Source: Biomphalaria glabrata (taxonomy: Eukaryota > Mollusca > Gastropoda > Planorbidae). Taken from it: a DNA stretch of 64,000 nucleotides. The notes under the pieces are model-generated. The model saw only the letters and a program-made list of their open reading frames with translations, searched no databases and was not told where the DNA came from. Numbering within the stretch: the stretch's first letter is position 1; each line of letters begins with the position of its first letter. A program made the translations under genes and the position numbers. Of this stretch, positions 12,152 to 23,649 are shown in pieces. The stretch is taken from NCBI RefSeq assembly GCF_947242115.1, contig NC_074723.1, positions 28,297,043 through 28,361,042 on the forward strand, read 5' to 3'.

Positions 12152-14940
12152 CATAGTAGATTACTTAATCTCTTTCGGATGTTCCTGCAGAGTTGAAGAT
12201 AGTTTACTTCCTAGTCCAAACTCTCCGCAGGACAAAGGGGGACAGGGAGCGGGCAGGGTTTGAAAAATTTAAACGACAGTCCAGCGCGAGGCAGTTATCC
12301 GTAGTGTGAACACTATTCTTGTGTTCTCGTGGGGTGACTATCCTCAGAAATAAGAGAGTGATCTTTCCTTTACTTCTTACTACTCGACAAAACTCTTGAG
12401 GGAAGAAGAGAATTATATATATAGATAAGGTATCTCTGGGAAAAGAATTACTAGCTATTTGGCCACACAAGATTATAATTTATAATTTATAAAAAGAAAA
12501 ATTAAATTTGATAAAGAACTAGAAAATCTTTATCTTGAACAGACTTAAGTATTTCCTTATGTAGGTCCTAATTAATTAGGTAACATTTGGTGCACCGTTT
12601 TCTAAGTATAGATATCAACAGAATTTTTTTTATTTTGACTCTGAATAGTTATATTCATATTATTATAATTATTATTATAGCTTTTCTATAGCGCTACTTT
12701 CATGCTTATAGCATGCTCGGAGCGCTTTTGATCCAATCTCATGTGTGGACCAGTGGGGGTCTTAGCCATGACATTTTTTTCGTGGGTGTAGGGAGAAATA
12801 GGGGGGGGGGGTATAAAATTCTACATTTTAAAATCTATCATTCATTATTTTTTAAGAGTTAAGTATTTGCTCTTATGAAACAAGTCACCCAAAAAAAGGA
12901 ATTCTTTTTTTTTTTTATTACTTATTTTACTATGACTTATTTTGCAGACGTTTTTTCTTTTTTTGGAACTTATTTAAATTCACTTTTCATACGTTAAAAT
13001 TCGTTAATTAAAAATCTCATTTGACCACCGGCTGCATCGTGCACAAATATAGATAGAGATACTATTTCAGATACGTGAACAACACATTTGTGCATATAGG
13101 TACAAACATTTTAAAAACAATAGAACAGAATTAAAAGGGAGACTGCTCCATGTACCTATATGGTGTCATGGTAGGACCGCGGTGCATCCTGCCTCGGGCA
13201 CCACACGAAGAAGCGCCCCTCGCAGAGAAAGGGCGCCTGAGAGTTTCGAAAACTGATGGCGATTTTCTTGTAATTTCTAATAAAATCGAGTTATGGAAAT
13301 AGTTTTGTTATTCATGAATATATTCACATATTCATTGAAATCTTTGTATCTGTCTTTTAAATTAGTTGTATGTCATTTTAAATTATGCTAGAGACTTCCA
13401 CTCTGGTTTCTTTTGATGTCATTCCCTTGCCGGATACAAAGTGTTATTTCTGATCTTATTCCCTTGCCGGACACAAAGTGTTATTTCTGATGTCATTCCC
13501 TTGCCGGATACAAAGTGTTATTTCTGATCTTATTCCCTTGCCGGATACAAAGTGTTATTTCTGATGTCATTCCCTTGCCGGACACAAAGTGTTATTTCTG
13601 ATTTCATTCCCTTGCCGGATACAAAGTGTTATTTCTGATCTTATTCCCTTGCCGGATACAAAGTGTTATTTCTGATGTCATTCCCTTGCCGGATACAAAG
13701 TGTTATTTCTGATGTCATTCCCTTGACGGATACAAAGTGTTATTTCTATCTCAATGTGTTATTGTGCATTAATGACTAAATTCAGGTTTACAGTAAGAAA
13801 GAAATATGACAAAATCAACTTAAACAAAAAAGATAAACGTCACTACAAAAGACAAAGAAGCATCAGTGTCCCTTTATAGCATGCACAGTGTCCCTTTATA
13901 GCATGCACAGTGTCCCTTTATAGCATGCACAAAAACAGTCTAGAATTTCGTAGACCATAAGTTCGGTAGTCTGTCTATTCTTAATACATGTAGGAGGCCT
14001 ATGTTGTAGATATTTTTAATGAGCTTTTTTACCTTTATCTTTACCTATCCCTTAGTCTGTTGGACTGTAGGGGCACCATGCAAGATTTGTCGACCGTCTT
14101 TCTCCATTCCTCTCTGTCTTTCGCCTTATGTTGGAACCTCTTTCAATGGCAGGCTAGTCCGTTCTTTTATGTTGTCTCACCATCGCTTTCTCTGTCTGCC
14201 TTTTCTTCTTTTGTCTTGTACTGTTCCCTGAAGGAATGTCTTTGCGAGCCCCGAAGACCTTGCAATATGGCCATAGATTTTTAGCTTGCGTTATTTTACG
14301 ATAGTTAGCAGGTCATCATGGGGTCCAAGCGCTACAATAACCCTGTCTCTAATCTCTTTGTTTTTGATGTGTCTTTAAATCTTTTAATAAATATATATTC
14401 TTTTTTTATTTATATTAATTTTTTTTATATTAAATATATTCTGTATATTAGTCGATTACGCTATGTGTTATTTCTGGAAACGCGAGAGGAGGGGGCGCCA
14501 ATACAGTGCCGTGCATCCGGCGCCAGTTATACTCGCTACGCCTCTGGACTTACCAATTCACCTGGTGAAAACGTTCCTGAAAAGTTGAACGTTACTTCGT
14601 CAACGTTGTTCATTGTCCGGTTCAATTCATGAACATTTCTCAACAAGTACGTTCCAGACCCTGTTGAGAAATTCAGACCAGTCACGGTGTAGCCGTCTGC
14701 ACAAATTTCACAGCAAGACGTTGTCGAGTTATAAACAAACGAAGGGCAGATCTTAGTCTCCAAGCATTTCATGGCGCATCCAACACGAGATCGGCCCTGA
14801 TAGAGTTTCGTTTTGCATCCCTCCATCTGTAAGTCTTGGTGGAAGGTAAATCTGTGAAAAGGATTTGAACTTTGCCCTTGATCAACTATAAGGAAAGTGA
14901 ATACAAGGGATGGAAGTATTTCTCCGCTTCGAGCAAACAT
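11041..14940 (-). CDS. Secreted PAN/Apple-like + galectin-domain lectin (two exons)
   Basis: Exons 14940-14554 and 11397-11041 make a 247-residue protein. The donor is TTG|GTAAGT and the acceptor ttttgcag; the intron is phase 0, about 3.16 kb. Residues 1-24 form a signal peptide ([12 protein letters not shown] core). About 30-105 form a PAN/Apple-like domain with Cys42, 55, 59, 65, 76/77 and 80. Residues 113-247 are a galectin domain ending [17 protein letters not shown]. Of galectin sugar contacts, His156 and Arg160 are kept but the Asn of H-x-N-x-R is Arg (LHMRRR), and Trp180 and Glu183 (WANE) are kept. N-glycosylation sequons NST and NRT are present. A splice acceptor (ctttcag|TGGTGAG) 28 bases before the ATG implies an upstream leader exon. 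The role as an extracellular glycan-binding, possibly immune, protein is inferred from the domains. Confidence 0.8.
12060..12148. repeat. (AT)n microsatellite
   Basis: A nearly pure AT dinucleotide run of about 85 bp inside the intron of the PAN-galectin gene at 11041-14940. Confidence 0.95.
12180..12320 (-). repeat. SINE family C, minus orientation
   Basis: Reverse complement matches 25433: gcgctggactgtcgtt, a B-box region ttcaaaccctgcccgctccc, and the body aggaagtaaactatcttcaac. It lies in the intron. Confidence 0.75.
12652..12758 (-). repeat. SINE family B, 3' tail, minus orientation
   Basis: The segment agcgctactttcatgcttatagcatgctcggagcgct with gatccaatctcatgtgtgga is the reverse complement of the family B tail. 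Confidence 0.8.
13415..13752. repeat. 37-bp minisatellite, about 9 copies
   Basis: The unit is gtgttatttctgatgtcatt plus cccttgccggatacaaa. It alternates between gatgtcatt, gatcttatt and gatttcatt variants, suggesting expansion of a higher-order unit. It lies in an intron. Confidence 0.95.
13868..13933. repeat. 22-bp tandem repeat, 3 copies
   Basis: The segment cagtgtccctttatagcatg ca is repeated three times, about 110 bp beyond the 37-bp array in the same intron. Confidence 0.9.
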
Positions 14941-15239
14941 CCTTTTTTTTTACATTTATTTCTCACCACTGAAAGAAAAAAAAAATTTGCCTACTTTTTA
15001 AAAAAGTTTTTTTTTTCTATTTTGGTAGATTTGCGTAGGCCTACTAATAATATTTTGGAAACTATTGTGTAATAAGGCATGATAGGCTACATGATAGGCT
15101 ACATCGTGAAATAAGTATTAAAGATGGTCAACGAACCGAACCGAACGAAGCGAACTTTAAAACTAAATTGATCGGCACTAACCGAACGAACTTTAGCCAA
15201 ACTGAATCAAAATTTGGAAATATTCTTGTTAAAAAAATA

Positions 15240-15840
15240 TATAAATGCTGATAAATTTCCCATTACCGAGATGAATTTCACACTACCTAAAACAATTTCA
15301 CATTCCTTTGCTGATTTCACATTAACCAGAAAAATTTCAGATTATCTAAATAAATTTCATGTAACCTAAATAGGTTTTACATTACCTAGATAAATTTCAC
15401 ATTATCGAGATGAATTTCACATTGCCTAGATAAATTTCATGTTACCTAAATAAATTTCACATTATCTAAATGAATTTCACATTAACTAAATGAATTTCAC
15501 ATTAACTAAATGAATTTCACATTATCTAAATGAATTTCACATTAACTAAATGAATTTCACATTATCTAGATAAATTTCACATTAACTAAATGAATTTCAC
15601 ATTATCTAGATAAATTTCACATTATCTAGATAAATTTCACATTATCTAAATGAATTTCACATTATCTAAATGAATTTCACATTATCTAGATAAATTTCAC
15701 ATTATCTAAATAAATGTATTGTTACCTAGATAAATTTCACGTTACCTAGATATATTTTACATCACCTAGATACATTTCATGTTACTTAGATACATTTCAC
15801 ATTACCTAGAAATATTTTATGTTACCTAGATCAATTTTAC
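15240..15840. repeat. 20-bp minisatellite (left block)
   Basis: About 30 degenerate copies of a unit like attacctagataaatttcac, with attaactaaatgaatttcac variants. The centre of the array is most homogeneous. A LINE fragment interrupts the array and it resumes at 17163. Confidence 0.95.
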
Positions 15841-17163
15841 ATTTCCATATGTGATGGTCAGAGCCGACTCTTGCATTGAAGTCACCGAGAATGAGTAGCT
15901 TATCTGTTTTTTTGGTATATCAAGTATGGTGGAGTTTAGTTCTTCGTAGAATTTAGCTGTGAATTCATCTGGGGTCGGTCATGGTGGGTGCGTAACAGCT
16001 AACCATGGAAATGTGTTCTTTCCGTTTCTGTAAACGCAGCCTTAGAGCCAAGGGCCTGACACTAATTCCATGAGAAGGCCCGACTAGTTTAGATACTAAT
16101 GACGTTTTTATGACAAAGCCGACTAAAGATTCACGCCGTACTTCAGTGCTTCTACCGCTCCAGAAGAAAGTATTTCCAGATCCTTTTTCGCAGAGCTCAC
16201 CTTCATCTGCAAGCCGAGTCTCGCTTAGTGCTGCTATGTCTATGTTGTATCTGTGGAGCTCCCTGGCTACTAGTGTAGTTTGTCTTTGTGGTCTTTCAGA
16301 TGTGTCGTTGTCAAGTAGTGTGCGCACATTCCATGCACCTATAATAAGAAGAACTATCCTCGTCTTTTTCTCTGAATTTCGACCACTTGTATAGGGTTCC
16401 CACCAATAGCGGTAGGCTGACTAGGGTAGTTTAGAGCAGGCAATTTTTTGGCACCTTTTCTAGCCCTGTCCTCATGCTATGGACTCCTAAATAGGGCTGC
16501 CGGACTCCACTGCTGCTCTGTGTCAGTGGTGAACAACCATATGGCCTGAGCCACCTGCGTGCAGGGTTGCAGCTATGGCTTTCAGTGTGCCCACACCTAC
16601 TGCTTCACTGCTTGCCTGTCGCCACAGGGCTTTGGTTTGGTTGTATTTTGGGGGGATGACTAGTGACGCGCTGGAATTTTGATTAAAGTGAGGAAGATTC
16701 GCGCAACACGTCGACCTCACTTTCTCGTCCTAAAGCCCATCCTTTTCGGAAGCAAGATTTGGTCAAGACGTCCGGGGACGAGTTTTGGTGCAGTGGATGA
16801 CTATGTGTCTTGTCCTGCTTTATAGTGCTCCACAGCACTGTGCTGGTAGATACCTTTCTGTCCGATTTGTCTAGTTGTGTGACGATTCGCACAGGCCGCA
16901 AAGTCCAGACTTCGCATGCTAGGTTTGACAGAAACTAAGTGTACTGAGTGTCACAGACACGTCAGATACCCTCTACCTGGTTTAGCCAGCCAGTCAAAGC
17001 CGTTTCCGGGGTGTGGCCGCTGCGCATGCTACAGCTTCTGGGAGCCACAGGTGAGAGTTAGTTACCGAGTGGGGACCAAGAGTGAGCCAGGCTACCCTCT
17101 AAAAGAGGGTACGACTGCCTGTCCACTAGAGGTGCTACCCCTCCTAGATACCCCACACACCCC
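15841..17163 (-). mobile_element. 5' end of an APE-type LINE inserted in a minisatellite
   Basis: Minus-strand translation from 16327 reads MRTLLDNDTSERPQRQTTLV, then DIAALSETRLADEGEL, then VSCYAPTMTDP and, one frame over, DKLLILGDFNARVGSDHHIW. These are the catalytic motifs (S/ET, GDFNA) of an apurinic-type endonuclease found at the start of non-LTR ORF2 in elements often annotated as craniofacial-development-protein-2-like. About 0.8 kb of leader lies upstream (16330-17163). One frameshift lies in a run of As. The copy stops right after GDFN, so the reverse transcriptase is missing. Both borders are minisatellite. Confidence 0.75.
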
Positions 17164-17325
17164 ATTACCTAGATAATTTCACATTATTTAAAATCTAAAT
17201 AAATGTAATTTTACCTAGATAAATTGTACGTTACCTAGATAAATTGTACGTTACCTAGATAAATTGTACGTTACCTAGATAAATTTCACGTTACCTAGAT
17301 AAATTTCACGTTACCTAGATAAATG
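17163..17325. repeat. 20-bp minisatellite (right block)
   Basis: Continuation of the array at 15240-15840 on the other side of the LINE fragment, with local variants taaattgtacgttacctaga and taaatttcacgttacctaga. Confidence 0.95.
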
Positions 17326-17950
17326 TAAAATCTCGTCCACAGGTTTCTCCAACCTGCTTTTGTTTCTATCACAAACGAGGTTCGCAATTCGAGCGTGCAT
17401 ATATTAAGCTTTGTATTTTATTTGTTTAAATAAAAACACATATTGGCTAAAATGTTAGTATGAAACTTTTATAGAATTTAGAAGGAAAAAGAGAATAAAC
17501 GAAATAGTATGACTATGTCAGAGCATAAACGAAATAATATGACTATGTCAGAGCATAAACGAAATAATATGACTATGTCAGAGAATAAACGAAATAATAT
17601 AACTATGTCGAGAATAAAAACATCATAACAAACACCTGTAACAAAATTCCCGAGAAGTCAATACTTAAGTTAACTTTGTTACAAATAATAATTCCCATGT
17701 AGATCTAGCAACTAACATGAACAGTGGAGTCCTTTGTGCGAATGTCACCCTAGATGTCCCAGGAGGTATAAACATAACAGGACTGTTTCTTTGAGGCCAG
17801 CGTTTCAAGCCTTAGAACAAATGAGCTATGCCTGTACAACTTTTTAAATTAACATCCTGCTAAAATATGTCCTGCTGAAAGATATTTGTGAACACTAAAC
17901 ACGGCTCTTAAAAAAACAACAAATGAATATTAGTGATTAATTTATTAGCC
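17326..17950. other. Spacer with a 30-bp tandem repeat
   Basis: Four copies of a 30-bp unit (gagcataaacgaaataatat gactatgtca) lie at 17490-17615. No gene was seen. Confidence 0.8.
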
Positions 17951-17954
17951 CCCT

Positions 17955-18290
17955 TTGAACCATAGATTATATATTACATGGACTGCCAACACTAAGGAAA
18001 CTAAGCATAAGTTCCATTCACCGAGGCGTCCTTGGTTGCGTGGTAAATTGACTTCCGGTAGAATTTTTTTTACTATATAAAGAAACCATTCCCGAAGATT
18101 TTTATCACCACTTTTACAGCAAATCATAAATGGAAACTTAATTGTCATATACGATGTTACAGAGGTAAGTGTGCACAAATCAATTTGTGACTTAGATCTA
18201 TGACTATAAAGCTTTGTAACTGATTTTCTTAGCCAATATAGACTAATTAGCCAAGCCTGTATTTCGTGTATTCTTGTTTACGACATTAAT
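17955..18290. repeat. Left arm of a long inverted repeat
   Basis: It matches the reverse complement of 23304-23645 over about 340 bp with scattered differences. Shared landmarks are tatattacatggactgcc, gcgtccttggttgcgtgg, acttccggtaga, ttcccgaagatttttatcac and cttgtttacgacatt. Both arms keep one open frame (CCKSGDKNLREWFLYIVKK in each). Nothing I recognise as a transposon end was found. It may be two inverted copies of one unclassified repeat. Confidence 0.8.
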
Positions 18291-18299
18291 TGTCTGCTA

Positions 18300-19960
18300 A
18301 TTGGTGCTGCCAGTTTGGATTATTTGTTTTTCTTTTTTTTTCATCACATTTGATAATTATTATCATTATTTTTACAATGTATATTTTAAATGTGATAAGC
18401 AATTTACTGAAAGAGTCAATACATTTTTGAGAGTGTCATTTATTAGCTTTGTATATAATGGGTGATATAGGCCTAAGTTAAATCTGTGAATGAGTCAGTC
18501 TAAATAAAATAACAATATAGTGAGTCAATAAGCCTACAATCTTACATCTTTACCAACTTTTGTTCAGATCTACAAATAAATGTATTATTCAATTTGATTT
18601 TTTTCAAGATAATGTGCATTTTTATCTATAGTAATGGAAAATCAACCATAAAAAAAAATCAACGATGTATGTATGACTAACTGAAAAATCTGCATATAAA
18701 AATTTCGGCCTTCAAGTTTTTATTGTTTTTTTTTTAATTAACTAGAATCCCAAATAACATCCAATTCTTCTAAAAGCTATAAAAAGATATGATATTGTTT
18801 CGAATATTTCTTCGCCCAATAAAATTTTAGAATCATTAGGCTCTACTTCAATAGAAAGTGATTGTACACATAAACATGTAGACTTTCACCCAGATGTAGT
18901 GACCTATGGCTATAAACTTTATCTACAAATACGACCTTACACACAACACTCTACTATATATATATAATAGAACACTAAACACGTAAATTTTATGTAAATG
19001 CCCATTTATAAGTTTGTAAAATAATAATTTGTTTTTATAAAAATCTGGCTATGCCTATAGTACTCTTAACAAAATTATGACTAAAAATATTATGAACGTC
19101 GAGTTGCTAGATTCATCATCTTTGTGTGTCTGATAAACCCAGAGAATCAAGATATAATAGTATATAGGCCCCCTATTATATAGAATCTAGCTCTAGTCGA
19201 CTGTAGACTAGATCTAGGATAAATCTCAAGTCTAGATGATCAGCTTCATCTTACCTTGATCATGGCATGATCAACATGAACATGATAATTAATGATTTTA
19301 TTAATCTGACTAATGACTTGTTAACTTAAATTTCGACTTAGCCTTAGCTTCTTCATATATGTGAATCATGAATGGAAGCGCTTGGCTCACAGTGTCACAG
19401 ATCGTTCTTTAAACTATTTGAAGATCTACTTTATCTTTACTAACGACTCTAATCTATATCTAGTTTATATCTATATTTTATACGATAATAATAGACCTAG
19501 ACTCTTATAAGATCTAGAATCTGTATCTAGATCTATTCCTGTGTTGTAAATAAAACATATTATATTCCCTCCAGCCTGTGCAGGGTATTTTTAAAGTGAT
19601 AATTGGCTCATGCAGGCCAATACCACTCTTTTGTTATCTAAGGTGTTTTCCTTCAAATTATACTTTCTTGCATAAGATTTAAATATATTATGCAACAATT
19701 CTCAATTAGAAGTACAGATTATCCAGTTATCTTGGTGGAAAAGGAGATTTCAGATGAGTTGAGACAATGCTTAAAGAAAGTCTTTACATGATTCTTTGAA
19801 CTAAGTCACTATAAATATTTTGGAGATTTTTAAAATTTAATTAGAATTTTATTATTGCTCACAGTAAAAGCAATTGTTCTTTTCTTTTCCACAGATGTAT
19901 ATTTCAAGAAGAAATGATGCTTTCTTATTCCTAAGAGTTTATCAATAGGATGAATGCCAC
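18300..19960. other. AT-rich spacer between inverted arms
   Basis: No gene, RNA or recognisable repeat seen. It contains many short atctaga-like words. Confidence 0.4.
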
Positions 19961-20021
19961 AAAACTCACTTGTTATGCCAGAAACTCTTCCTACGAAACT
20001 TCCAGTAAGTAAAAAAAAAAA

Positions 20022-20290
20022 GTAAAGTTTCCCTTTCAGACCTTGTGATCGATAGGGCAGATGATGTAAAGATCATCTGTTTCTGACCATTCTGTTGCCT
20101 ACGGTTAACGAGGGTGTCATGTGGCCAGCACAATGACCAACCGCCTTTACTTTCCCCAACTAATGTCAGGTACCCATTAGAGCTGAGTGGACTCAGACTC
20201 AAATTAAAAATTCCAGTCTTCACCAGGATTTGAACCTGGGACCTCCGGTTCGGAAGCCAAGCGCTTTACCGCTAAGCCACCAGGCTTCCT
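20022..20290 (-). repeat. tRNA-derived SINE, family A
   Basis: Well preserved. The minus-strand head has gtggcttagcggtaaagcgc, ccgaaccggaggtcc and the B box ggttcaaatcc; the tail reaches gatcgatagggcagatgatg and tccctttcag. Confidence 0.9.
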
Positions 20291-20294
20291 TCCA

Positions 20295-22390
20295 GTAAGT
20301 AGGGCAGCTTAAAATTTAATACTTTTATCTTAGTGCAAAAAGAATAAAAGCAGTCTTCAAATTCTCCCTTTAAATTTGAAAAGATATGTTCATATTTTAA
20401 TGTATGCAATAAAAAATTAAGTTTCAAACACTCAGTACAATATTTAATGACTCTCTTTATTTGGGTTACCTCATCATGCTTGTGCAGAAAATTTCCTGAA
20501 TTTTTTTAAAAATCTGTCCCCTTCACTTTCAAGTGCATTTAATGATTCATTAAATTTTCATAATATTACTGAATATAATGTCAAAGATTAAATATTGTTA
20601 TTATTATTCTATTCCTTTTTTTTTGTAATATTTTTGTTTCATAATATGTTCCCATAGCATTTTTTATGTAAAACCTCTAATATACTTTACTATACTCCTA
20701 ATATACGTTTAAAGAACTGTTTTGTTAGATGTTTTCAGAATTGATTTTATCCGTAAAGGACTTGAACATATGGAAGTTTGGTACTATATAAAACTTAGAT
20801 TGAATTGGTGACTTGTTATGAATTTAATGTATGTTGTTTCTATTCCATCAACAGTACTAGAATTTGTCCAGTGCCTGTGATCCTCTGAGTTGAAGGAGAA
20901 TGTGCTCCATAATACCTACTAGGAGCTTGCTGATAGCTGGAAGTTCATGAATACTATGTTGTCCTTGATTTTATGATTCTGAAAACTACCATTTCTGAAG
21001 ACTTGAGCATTATTTCTATAATTTAAAAAAATCTTTTCAGGAAATATTGTGTTTATAATATTAAGAAAGTGAAGATAATATTGTTCTTACTAATATTATT
21101 GACTTATTAAAATAGAAAGCACATCATTACTTCAATATTCACTTGTCAGTAAATGTTAGCATTATTCAATTTCCTGTAAAAAGTCTATAATAATAAGTTA
21201 ATGTCGATGTAGTATTGTTCAGACACTTACAAGTTTAATCCTCTATACTTCACAAAAAAAAAGTGTTTGAATGGTTTTCATTTGTTTGTACATCAAATAT
21301 GTATTAATATAATTATCATTTTTAGATGAAACATTAAATACTGAAGATGACCATTTCAAATTCTGATGTAGGCCTATTCTCATTTCATAAAACAAACAGA
21401 ATATTATCTGAAATTTCATCCTTTCATGGTAACTGTAACTGGCTTCATAAAAAAATGGATTGATGACTTGGTTGACTATACATTTTTGTATAAATAATGC
21501 ATCAATGAATGTAGCTTATACTGTTCTTTTCCTCATCTTGAAATGTGCTGACTGATAATTTGCTGTTGCATTTTGTTTTCATAAGTCAATGACGCATGAT
21601 ACTCTAAATGACAAATATCTTCTACTCATTACAATAGCACATTTCCATGCTGTTTGTCTAAGTGGAAGCAGATAAAATTTGTTCCTCTATTTGCTGTAAA
21701 ATCTCAAAATTCATGAGCAGCTGAAAAAAAAAAGAAAAGAAATTCAAACTAGTTTAGACATGTTATAAATATATGTTACAAATATATATATATATTTGCT
21801 AATAAAAAATGTAAGACTACTTTATGTTACAACAATGGACAGCATCTTTAAAGCTGATTTCAATGCAATCACAAGAAATAATTTTTTCTCTACAATTAGG
21901 CCTGCTTTAATTATTTTTTTTTAATGTAAATAAATTTTATGCATAGGATTAAATATAACATGTACTTAAGGAGATTTTGTACCTATTATTTCACAATTAC
22001 AAGTAATTAAAAGTGATACATGTATTGATAACACAATGTTATTGCAGAAAGTAAAAAAAAATCTCACTTTTAGTAGATCCCTTTCAATTTGAAAGTTAGT
22101 GACAATCAAATCAGGTTTGTGGAAGTAGTATGCTCCTTTAATAAAAAAACAAAACAAACGAAAAATGCATTATAAAAAGTTTTCACTTTAAATAAAATTT
22201 CTCTTGGGTGACTTCAGTAGAAAGTAATAGAAATATGAACTTCATTTAGCAATATGCTCACACTAAGCAGAAGTGGTTTTTACTAGTGAAAATTGTCTGT
22301 CCAAATAAGCTATTGAAACTACTGTCAGCTTCACATGATAGGAACTGTAAAGTTTGACAATTCTTCCTCTAAGACTTTTAGGTACCGGTA
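20295..22390. other. AT-rich spacer, no gene seen
   Basis: Open frames are short and do not resemble known families. It lies inside the inverted-repeat pair. Confidence 0.4.
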
Positions 22391-22394
22391 TTAT

Positions 22395-22690
22395 CTATCA
22401 AGAGCAGGGTAAAACAAGGATGGGTTTTGGCCATCAACACTATTCGGAATTGTTTCGTCAGTACTCTCATAGTGCCTTGGAAGATGGAGTATATATCCAC
22501 AGTAGATCGGATGGAAGGCTTCTTAAACTGGCTTGACCAAAACGAGGAGACGACATATCCTGATTAGGGAACTGATGTTTGACGACGATGCTGCTCTCAC
22601 TACCTTTCGCAGTAATTATTACAAAGGCTAGTCAATACTTCGACAGCTGCAGGTCAATAGTTCAGTCTTACAATAACTCTCACCAAGACA
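22395..22690 (+). mobile_element. LINE reverse-transcriptase fragment (APE-type element)
   Basis: Plus-strand pieces VKQGWVLASTLFGIVSSVL, LEDGVYIHSRSDGRLLKLA and LIRELMFDDDAALTTF correspond to RT motifs around the catalytic YADD (here FDDD) of the same class of element as 15841-17163. At least one frameshift and internal stops are present. It is short and truncated at both sides. Confidence 0.65.
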
Positions 22691-22718
22691 GAAAAAAGGG
22701 CATAAAAAGTCAACATCA

Positions 22719-23010
22719 TCAATCTCCATTTGAGTGAGGGCTTGAGAGGCTCAAATCTTCTCTTGCAAAAGCCCTGGACAGAAACCCTGCTGTATTGCGT
22801 AGTGCATATATGTCACCATACAGATCGAGAATTTTTGGTTTCTCTGACCTGTTGAGACGGAGATCAGCAAGTCTGGGGCAGTCAAACAGAATATGAGGCA
22901 CGGGGGCACCGGGATTCGAAATTTGGCCATAGCCGTGAGTGGCGTGAGAAACATGAGGCAACAGGACAGTGGCCTGTCCTGCACTGTGATATAATAACTT
23001 GCCATAAAAC
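22719..23010 (-). mobile_element. I/nimbus-like LINE, ORF2 C-terminal fragment
   Basis: Minus-strand translation has HILFDCPRLADLRLNR, then KPKILDLYGDIYALRNTAGF and DLSLSSPHSNG. This is the conserved C-terminal zinc-binding region (H..L..CP) that ends ORF2 in I/Jockey elements. It lies tail to tail with the RT fragment at 22395-22690. Confidence 0.65.
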
Positions 23011-23303
23011 ATCACAGAATGTACTTTTTCTATTTTATCATCGACACCATCTAAATGCCAAACATACTTTTCTTACATTTTTCAACTCGGAGAAAATTTT
23101 ACATCTAGATTTATTACCTTTACTTTAGGCCTACACATAATATATGACTTTTTTAAAACTTATAAACGAAAGGTCATTTTAGCCTATTATAGTAAGAGCA
23201 TATATAGATCTAAATGCACCGGGTTATCCTTCTGAACAAGTCTTACTATTTGGTTTATATATGTAGGCTATGCTCTCACAAGAACTTCAATTCAATCAAT
23301 GTC

Positions 23304-23645
23304 GTAAACAAGAAAATACACGAAATACAGGCTTGGCTAATTAGTCTATATTGGCTAAGAAAATCAGCTATAAAGCTTTACAGTTATAGATCTAAGTCAG
23401 AAATTGATTTGTGCACACTTACCTCTGTAACTTCTTCTTTAACAATTCAGTTTTCATTCATGATTTGCTGTAAAAGTGGTGATAAAAATCTTCGGGAATG
23501 GTTTCTTTATATAGTAAAAAAAAATCTACCGGAAGTCAATTTACCACGCAACCAAGGACGCCTCCGTGAACGGGACTTGTTTATTGAAGAATATAGGCCT
23601 AGTGCATAGAGTTGGCAGTCCATGTAATATATAGTCTATGCTTTG
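23304..23645. repeat. Right arm of a long inverted repeat
   Basis: Inverted partner of 17955-18290; the two are separated by about 5.0 kb. The outer edges read ccatgtaatatatagtctat here and the complement there. I saw no clear target duplication outside the arms. Confidence 0.8.
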
Positions 23646-23649
23646 AACT

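Noticed and set aside
13415-13752. CRISPR-like regular array
   Set aside because: There are no unique spacers; the units are contiguous and the context is animal DNA.
17955-23645. Large DNA transposon bounded by the inverted arms
   Set aside because: No target duplication, recognisable terminal bases or transposase were seen, so I report only the inverted repeats.
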